NCBI GenBank assembly: GCA_009885595.1
Contig: VFKJ01000200.1
Location: 1-5,088 of the forward strand
Reading direction: 5' to 3'
DNA: 5,088 bases
Source: Myxococcales bacterium
GTDB lineage: Bacteria; Myxococcota; Myxococcia; Myxococcales; Myxococcaceae
Part shown: in pieces, positions 1 to 5,014 of the stretch
How the letters are laid out: each line of letters begins with the position of its first letter
Numbering within the stretch: position 1 is the first letter of the stretch
Notes under the pieces: model-generated
Database searches by the model: none
The model's input: only the letters and a program-made list of their open reading frames with translations
What the model was told of the DNA's origin: nothing
Position numbers and translations under genes: made by a program

Positions 1-7
1 AGAGGCG

Positions 8-69
8 CCTCGACTCCGCTCGGCGTGAACGGAACCAGCCCAATCCGTTCAGCCCGAGCGGAGTCGAGG
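8..69. repeat. Large imperfect palindrome (dispersed REP-like element, copy 1)
   Basis: The left arm (8-33) and right arm (44-69) are reverse complements at 24 of 26 positions; the only mismatches are 24:53 and 25:52. The loop is 10 bases (34-43). The outer 16 bp are perfect (CCTCGACTCCGCTCGG at 8-23 against its complement at 54-69), and the inner 8 bp are also perfect (26-33 with 44-51). This matches the general form of short interspersed palindromes (REP-like) known from many GC-rich bacteria. A related, partial copy lies inside the helicase gene at about 2013-2039. The element covers the presumed translation start of the helicase-nuclease and probably contributes its first residues. It is not an intrinsic terminator because no T-run follows either arm. 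Confidence 0.85.
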
Positions 70-3000
70 GCCGTACTTGTTCCCGGCGACCACGGCACCC
101 GCACGCAGTTGCTCGAGCAGCTCGACACCACCTTCGTGGTCGAAGCGGCGGCAGGGACGGGCAAGACCACCGTGCTGGTCGAGCGCATCGTGATGATGGT
201 GCGCAAGGGCCGCGCGCGCCTCAGCGAGATCATCTCGGTCACCTTCACCGAGAAGGCCGCCGGCGAGATGAAGCTGCGCCTGCGCACCCGCCTCGAGCGC
301 GCCCGCGAAGAGGTCACCTCGGAGACCGAGCGCGCGCTGCTCACCACCGCGCTCGAGGAGCTCGAGGTCGCCCGCATCGGCACCATCCACGGCCTCTGCG
401 CCGATCTGCTGCGCGAGTACCCCGTCGAGGCTGGAGTGGACCCGCTCTTCGAGGTCGCGGCTGAAGGTGACGCCGACGCGCTGCTCTCCGCTGCCTTCCA
501 TCGCCGCTTCCAGGAACTGCTGCAGACCCAGCCCGAGGGCGTGCGCCGGGCGCTCCGCCGTCGGCAGCGCGGGCTCGACGCCGAACCGCCGCGCAAGGCG
601 CTTTTGTCGGCAGTGGCCTCGCTCGTCGAGCACCGCGACTTCGCCGCGCCCTGGCGCCGTGATCCCTTCAGCCGTGAGGCGGCGATCGACGCCCTGCTGC
701 CGCTGCTGGAGACGCTCGCCGCCCGCCTCCCCCAGGTCAGGCTCAAGCGCGATCGCAGCGAGTTCCTCGAGACCATCGAGCTCGTTCGCCGCTTCCTCGA
801 GGACCTCGCCCACCGCGAGTCCGTCTCGCCGCGCGACTACGACGGCCTCGAGGCGCAGCTCAAGGAACTGGGCGCCAACAAGTTCCCCTGGACCTCCAAG
901 CCGTGGGGCCTCGCGTTCTTTGGCGGGGCGACCGAGGCGCTGGTGGTGGCCGAGCGCGACGCGGTGTGGAACGCGCTCAAGAACTTCAATCGACTCGCCG
1001 ACGCGGATCTCGCCGCCCGCCTGCACGACGAGCTGCGGCCGATCGTCGAGGGCTACGAGGTGGAGAAGTCCCGCCGCGGCGTGCTCGACTTCGTCGACCT
1101 GCTGCTGCTCACCAGGAACCTGCTGCAGGGCCATCGCTCGGTGCGCGAGTCGCTGCAGGATCGCTTCAAGCGCGTCTTCGTCGACGAGTTCCAGGACACC
1201 GATCCCCTGCAGAGCGAGATCGTGCTGCTGCTCGCCTCGGACGATCCCGCGGTCAGCGCGCCGTTCGACACCCGCTCCGTGCCCGGCAAGCTCTTCGTGG
1301 TCGGCGATCCGAAGCAGAGCATCTACCGGTTCCGCCGCGCCGACATTCTCCTGTACGAGCGCGTCAAGCAGCACCTGCTCGCGAACGGCGCCGAGGTCGT
1401 CTACCTCTCCACCAGCTTCCGCAGCACCCCGGGCATCCAGGCCGCGGTGAACGCCGCCTTCGCGCCGGTGATGACCGGGCTTCACCAGGCCACCTACGTG
1501 CCGCTGGGCGAATGGCGCGAGCCCAACCGCGAGCAGCCGTCGGTGATCGCGCTCCCGGCGCCGCGGCCGCTCAATGAGAAGGGCCGCGTCACCAAGGACG
1601 CCATCGAGACCAGCCTCCCCGAGGCGGTGGGCGCCTTCATCGACTGGCTGGTGAACAAGAGCAGCTGGACCGTCGAGGAAGAGGGGCAGCGGGTGAAGGT
1701 GCAGGCCCGCCACGTGTGCATCCTCTTCAAGCGGCTGCGGCGGTGGGGCGGGGTGGACGTGCCGCGGCCGTACGCGCAGGCGCTCGAGGCCCGCCGGGTA
1801 CCCCACGTGCTGGTCGGCGGTCGCTCGTTTCATCAACGCGAAGAGGTGATGGCGCTGCGCACCGCGCTGTTCGCGATCGACAGGCCCGACGACGAGTACT
1901 CGGTCTACGCCACGCTGCGTGGGCCGTTCTTCGCGTTCACCGACGAGCAGCTGTTCGCCTTCAAGCACGAGCAGGGGAAGTTGAACCCGCTGCGCCCGTT
2001 TGACCTGGGCCCCCCGCTCACCCCGAGCGAAGTCGAGGGGTCAGACCCCCCGCTCAGCGAGAACGCCAGGGAGGTGGTGGACGCGCTCGCGCTCCTCAAG
2101 GAGCTGCACCGCAATCGCAACCGCCGCCCCGTGTCCGCCACCGTGCACGAGCTGCTCGAGCTCACCCGCGCCCACGCCGGAGTGGCGTTCTGGACCGCGG
2201 GGGCCCAGTCGCTGGCCAACGTGCTGCAGCTGGCCGAGGTGTCGCGCCGCCACGAGCGCCGCGCGAGCTCGTTCCGCGACGTGGTGGAGGCGCTGCAGGA
2301 AGAGGCCGACGACGGCGAGGCCCCCGAGGCGCCCATCGTCGAGGAAGGCACCGAGGGCGTGCGCATGATGACCGTGCACGCCGCCAAGGGCCTCGAGTTC
2401 CCCGTGGTGATCCTCGCCGAGCCCACCGCGAACGCCTCGCGCCCCGAGCCCTCGCACTGGGTCGATCCGGATCGCGGGCTGTGGGTGCACTCGCTGGCCA
2501 ACTGCGTGCCGGTGGAGCTGCGCGATCACGAACAGGAGGTGCTCGCGCGCGATCAAGAAGAGGCGGTGCGCCTCACCTACGTCGCCGCCACCCGCGCCCG
2601 CGACGTGCTGGTCGTGCCCACCTGCAGCGAGCGGCAGTGGAAGGACACCTGGACCGAGGTGCTCTACCCGGCGCTGTATCCGCAGCTCGGGTTCGAGCAC
2701 GAGCCGAAGCCCGCGCCCGGGTGTCCTCCGTTCGGCCGAGACTCGATCCTCGATCGCGACGGCATGGTGCCCAACGAGGTGCCGCTCCCCGGGCTGCACA
2801 AGGCCGCCACCCTGAAGAACGGCGTGGTGTGGTGGGACCCGCGCACCCTCGAGCTCACCCGCGAGGAGCGCACCGGCCTCGAGGCCGCCGACGCCCTGCA
2901 GGAAGACGAGCTCGAGGGCCCGAAGAGCGTCGCGGCGTTCGAGCGCTGGAGAGAGGACCGCGCCACCGCCATCGCCACGGGCTCGGTGCCTTCAGCGCGC

Positions 3001-3516
3001 GTCACCGTGGCGCGCGAGCTGCCGCCCGTGCGCGTGATCGGCACCATCCAGGTCGAGGAGACTGGCGTCGACCGCAAGGGCAGGGCGGCGGGGCGACGCT
3101 TCGGAGAGCTCGTGCACGCGTGCCTGGCGGTGGTGCCGCTGACGGCGACCGCGGAGCAGGTGGAGCGGATCGTCTCGGTGATGGGCCGCACCCTGCAGGC
3201 TTCGCCGCGCGAAATGAAGGGCGCGGTGGCGGCGGTGGTGGCGGCGCTCGAACATCCCAGCGTGAGCGCGGCGCGGGGGTCGACCGACGTGCGGCGCGAG
3301 GTCTGTCTGGTCGATCACCTCGAGGATGGAACCATCGTCGAGGGGGCGATCGATCTCGCGTACGAGCTCGACGGCGCGTGGCGCATCGTCGAGTTCAAGA
3401 CCGATGAGTCGATCGAAGAAGCTCGCCCGCAGTACGAAGCCCAGACTCAGGCGTACGTGCGGGCGATCGGGGCTGCGACGGGCAAGCCGGCGAGAGGCGT
3501 GATTCTGAGGGTGTGA
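25..3516 (+). CDS. AddA/RecB-like UvrD-family helicase with C-terminal PD-(D/E)XK nuclease
   Basis: An ATP-dependent 3'-5' DNA helicase-nuclease of the AddA/RecB class, expected to process double-strand DNA ends for RecA-dependent repair in the cytoplasm, usually as a heterodimer with AddB. In the 1163-residue reading: Walker A AAAGTGKTT at 41-49; motif Ia around 70-86 (SVTFTEKAAGEMK); motif Ib GTIHGLCADLL from 119; Walker B DEFQD at 387-391; motif III GDPKQSIYRFR at 427-437; motif IV LSTSFRSTPG at 461-470; motif V TVHAAKGLEF at 783-792; motif VI around 846-861 (YVAATRARD, Arg857). The C-terminal nuclease signature is complete: His1031 (FGELVHACL), Asp1110 (EGAIDL), Glu1123-x-Lys1125 (EFKTD) and Gln1140-x3-Tyr1144. 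The length is normal for AddA. The start is uncertain: GTG at 25 lies inside a strong hairpin, has no nearby Shine-Dalgarno, and the frame stays open to the window edge, so translation may begin upstream. A 12-residue repeat-derived insertion lies at about 666-677. RecB-like or single-subunit relatives are alternatives to AddA. Confidence 0.93.
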   Translation: MNGTSPIRSARAESRAVLVPGDHGTRTQLLEQLDTTFVVEAAAGTGKTTVLVERIVMMVRKGRARLSEIISVTFTEKAAGEMKLRLRTRLERAREEVTSETERALLTTALEELEVARIGTIHGLCADLLREYPVEAGVDPLFEVAAEGDADALLSAAFHRRFQELLQTQPEGVRRALRRRQRGLDAEPPRKALLSAVASLVEHRDFAAPWRRDPFSREAAIDALLPLLETLAARLPQVRLKRDRSEFLETIELVRRFLEDLAHRESVSPRDYDGLEAQLKELGANKFPWTSKPWGLAFFGGATEALVVAERDAVWNALKNFNRLADADLAARLHDELRPIVEGYEVEKSRRGVLDFVDLLLLTRNLLQGHRSVRESLQDRFKRVFVDEFQDTDPLQSEIVLLLASDDPAVSAPFDTRSVPGKLFVVGDPKQSIYRFRRADILLYERVKQHLLANGAEVVYLSTSFRSTPGIQAAVNAAFAPVMTGLHQATYVPLGEWREPNREQPSVIALPAPRPLNEKGRVTKDAIETSLPEAVGAFIDWLVNKSSWTVEEEGQRVKVQARHVCILFKRLRRWGGVDVPRPYAQALEARRVPHVLVGGRSFHQREEVMALRTALFAIDRPDDEYSVYATLRGPFFAFTDEQLFAFKHEQGKLNPLRPFDLGPPLTPSEVEGSDPPLSENAREVVDALALLKELHRNRNRRPVSATVHELLELTRAHAGVAFWTAGAQSLANVLQLAEVSRRHERRASSFRDVVEALQEEADDGEAPEAPIVEEGTEGVRMMTVHAAKGLEFPVVILAEPTANASRPEPSHWVDPDRGLWVHSLANCVPVELRDHEQEVLARDQEEAVRLTYVAATRARDVLVVPTCSERQWKDTWTEVLYPALYPQLGFEHEPKPAPGCPPFGRDSILDRDGMVPNEVPLPGLHKAATLKNGVVWWDPRTLELTREERTGLEAADALQEDELEGPKSVAAFERWREDRATAIATGSVPSARVTVARELPPVRVIGTIQVEETGVDRKGRAAGRRFGELVHACLAVVPLTATAEQVERIVSVMGRTLQASPREMKGAVAAVVAALEHPSVSAARGSTDVRREVCLVDHLEDGTIVEGAIDLAYELDGAWRIVEFKTDESIEEARPQYEAQTQAYVRAIGAATGKPARGVILRV
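2013..2056 (+). repeat. Partial in-frame copy of the window-start palindrome, with flanking 11-bp direct repeat
   Basis: Bases 2013-2039 match the right arm of the 8-69 palindrome (44-70) at 23 of 27 positions; the core CCCGAGCGRAGTCGAGGG is shared (R = G in copy 1, A here). An 11-bp direct repeat, CCCCCCGCTCA, occurs at 2010-2020 and again at 2046-2056, a period of exactly 36 bases (12 codons). The reading frame therefore continues, adding TPSEVEGSDPPL (residues 666-677) between two PPL motifs. A 13-base palindrome GGGGTCAGACCCC follows at 2037-2049. In the helicase the insertion lies between motifs IV and V, in the accessory 2B-like region, where a surface loop would tolerate it. Confidence 0.7.
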
Positions 3517-3519
3517 CGA

Positions 3520-3560
3520 CCCCTCTCCCCGACCCTCTCCCCTGGGGGGGGAGAGGGAGG
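3520..3560 (+). repeat. Second-family palindromic repeat, copy A, at convergent gene junction
   Basis: A pyrimidine-rich tail (3520-3532) precedes a perfect 10-bp stem, CCCTCTCCCC (3533-3542) with GGGGAGAGGG (3548-3557), and a 5-base loop TGGGG. The first 23 bases (3520-3542) are identical to 4971-4993 of copy C. It fills nearly all of the 46 bases between the helicase stop (3514-3516) and the lipoprotein stop (3563-3565), so it may act as a bidirectional transcription barrier. No T-run follows the stem on either strand, so it is not a canonical intrinsic terminator. Confidence 0.85.
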
Positions 3561-3562
3561 AA

Positions 3563-4120
3563 TCAGGGCGCGCGCTCGTACTGCACGGCGACCTTGGTGC
3601 CGCTGATGACCAGCCCGCTCACCGAGCAGGCGGGGTTGGTGTTCGGGCACCCCATCGCGCCCACACAGTTGCTCGACGAGTTGAGCGCCCCCGTCCCCTT
3701 GAAGGTGAGGGCGCGCTCGAAGGTCAGCTCGGCGTGAGTGGTGATGGTGGTGACCACGGTGTTGCCGCTGATCGGCAGGGTGTTGGTGTTCTTGCGCACC
3801 AGGTCGCTGCTGAAGGTCCACCCCTTCTCGACCTTCTTGCCGGTGAAGATGCCGCCCACCGTCACGTCGGGCGCGGAGCCCATCTCGATCATCAGCGGCG
3901 CCGACTCCACCTGGAGGAAGGCGGTGTTCTCCGGCCCGTCCCAGATCTGCACGGTCATCGCAGTCGGAGGGGCGGTGGTGATCACCTGCCCCGGCTGCAT
4001 CATGCTCGAGTAGCAGCTGTCCGGCAGGCTGAAGTAGTCCACCAGCAGCTGGTACACCTCGGGCGTGGTGCCGCCGCAGCCGCTCAGCACCAACGCCAGC
4101 ACCAATGATGACTTCCGCAT
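3563..4120 (-). CDS. Small secreted lipoprotein of unknown function
   Basis: A 185-residue protein with a clear lipoprotein signal peptide: Met-Arg-Lys, a hydrophobic stretch SSLVLALVL, then lipobox LSGC with the lipidated Cys at position 15, giving a mature chain of 171 residues. The residues after Cys15 are Gly-Gly, with no Asp at +2, so by the enterobacterial Lol rule outer-membrane delivery is more likely than inner-membrane retention. The mature part is rich in Thr, Ser and Val and looks beta-rich; it has four further cysteines (36, 142, 148, 155), three of them clustered near the C terminus (NCVGAMGCPNTNPACS), which could form disulphides in the periplasm. I recognise no family or catalytic motif. 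The ATG start is supported by GGAGGAG five bases upstream. It is convergent with the helicase gene and divergent from the XRE-cupin regulator. Confidence 0.85.
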   Translation of the reverse strand: MRKSSLVLALVLSGCGGTTPEVYQLLVDYFSLPDSCYSSMMQPGQVITTAPPTAMTVQIWDGPENTAFLQVESAPLMIEMGSAPDVTVGGIFTGKKVEKGWTFSSDLVRKNTNTLPISGNTVVTTITTHAELTFERALTFKGTGALNSSSNCVGAMGCPNTNPACSVSGLVISGTKVAVQYERAP

Positions 4121-4125
4121 GATCG

Positions 4126-4132
4126 CTCCTCC
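4126..4132 (-). promoter_or_regulatory. Ribosome binding site of the lipoprotein gene
   Basis: Read on the minus strand this is GGAGGAG, an excellent Shine-Dalgarno sequence ending five bases before the ATG at 4120-4118. It fixes the start of the lipoprotein, in agreement with the signal peptide. Confidence 0.85.
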
Positions 4133-4205
4133 GTGGGGTTGAGGGCGGGAGCGTGGGGCGGGGGCGACCCTCTGTCAAAAGATTCAGTCGCGTCAAGACG
4201 TCGGG

Positions 4206-4217
4206 GGCCACGTGGCC
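4206..4217. promoter_or_regulatory. Perfect 12-bp palindrome, candidate operator
   Basis: GGCCACGTGGCC is a perfect palindrome 45 bases upstream of the preferred ATG of the XRE-cupin gene and within the divergent promoter region. XRE-type regulators commonly bind short palindromes as dimers and often autoregulate, so this is a reasonable operator candidate. In GC-rich DNA such palindromes also arise by chance, and there is only one copy in the region. Confidence 0.35.
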
Positions 4218-4250
4218 GACTTCCCTCGGGCAGATGCGCCCAGTCCCTGC

Positions 4251-4255
4251 GAAGG
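4251..4255 (+). promoter_or_regulatory. Ribosome binding site deciding the start of the XRE-cupin gene
   Basis: GAAGG lies seven bases before the ATG at 4263. This favours 4263 over the in-frame GTG at 4212, which would add 17 residues (beginning MADFPRADAP) of unconvincing sequence and lies inside the 12-bp palindrome. Confidence 0.65.
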
Positions 4256-4262
4256 TGCGCGC

Positions 4263-4883
4263 ATGGCCCGTCCCCCCAAGTCGAAGAAGCCCGTGGTCGC
4301 CGAGAGCGCCGAGCCGTCGACGGATCTCGCGCCGGTGGTGGGGAAGAACCTGAAGCGCCTGCGCACTGAGCGAGGGCTGTCGTTGGAGAAGCTGGCGCAG
4401 TCGTCGGGCGTGTCGCGGGCGATGCTGGGCCAGGTGGAGCTCGGCCAGAGCGCGCCGACGATCAACGTGCTGTGGAAGATGGCGCGGGCGCTCGACGTTC
4501 CGTTCTCGGCGTTGATCACCAGCAGCGCGAGCAGCGGCGCGAAGGTGCTGCGCAGCGAGGCGGCCAAGCGCCTGATGTCGAGCGATGGATCGTTCCAATC
4601 ACGGGCGCTGTTTCCGTTCGATGAGCCGCGGCGGGTCGAGTTCTACGAGCTCAAGCTCGCGCCCAGGGGCTCGGAGAAGGCCGAGGCGCACGCCCCGGGG
4701 ACGACGGAGAACCTGGTGGTGGCGCGCGGGGCGGTGCAGATCGTGATCGGCGCGGAGACGCACGAGCTCGAGGCCGGCGATGCGATCTTGTTCGAGGCGG
4801 ATCAGCCGCACGTGTATCGGAACTCGGGCAGCAGCGAGGCGGTGCTGTACCTGGTGATGACCTACGCGGAACAGGTCGGCTGA
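4263..4883 (+). CDS. XRE-family transcriptional regulator with C-terminal cupin domain
   Basis: A 206-residue DNA-binding regulator. After a Lys/Pro-rich, probably flexible N-terminal tail (1-25, MARPPKSKKP...), the XRE/Cro helix-turn-helix spans about 26-83 (GKNLKRLRTERGLSLEKLA, then GVSRAMLGQVELGQSAPT containing the recognition helix, then the ALDVPFSALI closing helix). A linker follows, then a Cupin_2 barrel at about 125-203. Cupin motif 1 is EAHAPGTTEN with His143 and Glu149, but the first His of the usual HxH is Glu141. Motif 2 is GDAILFEADQPHVYRN with His183 and Asn187. In this class (the SutR/PuuR-like architecture) the cupin senses a small molecule and modulates DNA binding; the ligand cannot be told from the sequence. 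It is divergent from the lipoprotein gene. The ATG at 4263 is preferred because of GAAGG seven bases upstream; a GTG at 4212 is the alternative start. Confidence 0.9.
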   Translation: MARPPKSKKPVVAESAEPSTDLAPVVGKNLKRLRTERGLSLEKLAQSSGVSRAMLGQVELGQSAPTINVLWKMARALDVPFSALITSSASSGAKVLRSEAAKRLMSSDGSFQSRALFPFDEPRRVEFYELKLAPRGSEKAEAHAPGTTENLVVARGAVQIVIGAETHELEAGDAILFEADQPHVYRNSGSSEAVLYLVMTYAEQVG

Positions 4884-4885
4884 GT

Positions 4886-4923
4886 CCCCTCTCCTCCTGC
4901 GGAGGAGAGGGTCAGGGAGAGGA
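4886..4923 (-). repeat. Second-family palindromic repeat, copy B (reverse orientation)
   Basis: A perfect 11-bp stem, CCCTCTCCTCC (4887-4897) with GGAGGAGAGGG (4901-4911), and a 3-base loop TGC, followed by the tail TCAGGGAGAGGAGG up to 4923. Read on the minus strand it has the same tail-then-hairpin order as copies A and C. It begins two bases after the stop codon of the XRE-cupin gene. It could act as a transcription barrier or mRNA-end stabiliser, but has no T-run. Confidence 0.8.
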
Positions 4924-4924
4924 G

Positions 4925-4947
4925 GCGAGCACGGGTCTGATGCTCGC
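4925..4947. other. Small hairpin between repeat copies B and C
   Basis: A perfect 7-bp stem, GCGAGCA (4925-4931) with TGCTCGC (4941-4947), and a 9-base loop. It lies in the spacer of the inverted repeat pair. No T-run follows. It may be part of the compound element or chance in GC-rich DNA. Confidence 0.4.
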
Positions 4948-4970
4948 GTGCGGAGCCCCTCTTCCTTCTT

Positions 4971-5010
4971 CCCCTCTCCCCGACCCTCTCCCCCGCGGGG
5001 GAGAGGGAGA
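4971..5010 (+). repeat. Second-family palindromic repeat, copy C
   Basis: The tail CCCCTCTCCCCGA (4971-4983) is followed by a perfect 24-bp palindrome at 4984-5007 (CCCTCTCCCCCG and its reverse complement). Its first 23 bases are identical to copy A (3520-3542). It is preceded by an all-pyrimidine run, so 4956-4981 is 26 pyrimidines without interruption. With copy B it forms an inverted pair between two convergent genes. It ends four bases before the stop codon of the probable minus-strand gene at the right edge. Confidence 0.85.
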
Positions 5011-5014
5011 CAGG

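Larger units (their letters stand above)
4121..4262. promoter_or_regulatory. Divergent intergenic region between lipoprotein and XRE-cupin regulator
   Basis: These 142 bases separate two divergent genes and should hold the promoters of both. The only AT-rich island is around 4171-4187 (TCTGTCAAAAGATTCAG). On the minus strand TTGAC occurs twice, at 4178-4174 and 4196-4192, 18 bases apart; the first continues as TTGACA, matching a sigma-70 -35 box, but no convincing -10 hexamer lies at the expected distance downstream in either case. On the plus strand a cluster of five G-runs occupies 4135-4164. I can therefore place the regulatory region but not an exact promoter. Confidence 0.6.

Noticed and set aside
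49..1968. A 639-codon open frame on the minus strand opposite the helicase
   Set aside because: It is a shadow caused by GC-rich third codon positions. Its translation is His/Arg/Leu/Gly-rich with no domain, while the plus strand carries all helicase motifs in order.
3533..3557. Intrinsic (rho-independent) terminator after the helicase
   Set aside because: The stem is strong but no T-run follows on either strand, and the same sequence recurs elsewhere as a repeat, so it is annotated as a repeat with possible barrier function.
4212..4262. GTG start of the XRE-cupin gene at 4212
   Set aside because: It has a weaker ribosome binding context, lies within the 12-bp palindrome, and adds non-family-like residues; the ATG at 4263 has GAAGG at proper spacing.
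3447..4598. A 383-codon minus-strand frame spanning the helicase end, the lipoprotein and the XRE gene
   Set aside because: It crosses several genes with better evidence, translates the repeat (PPSPPPGERVGERGR) and has low-complexity Arg/His composition.
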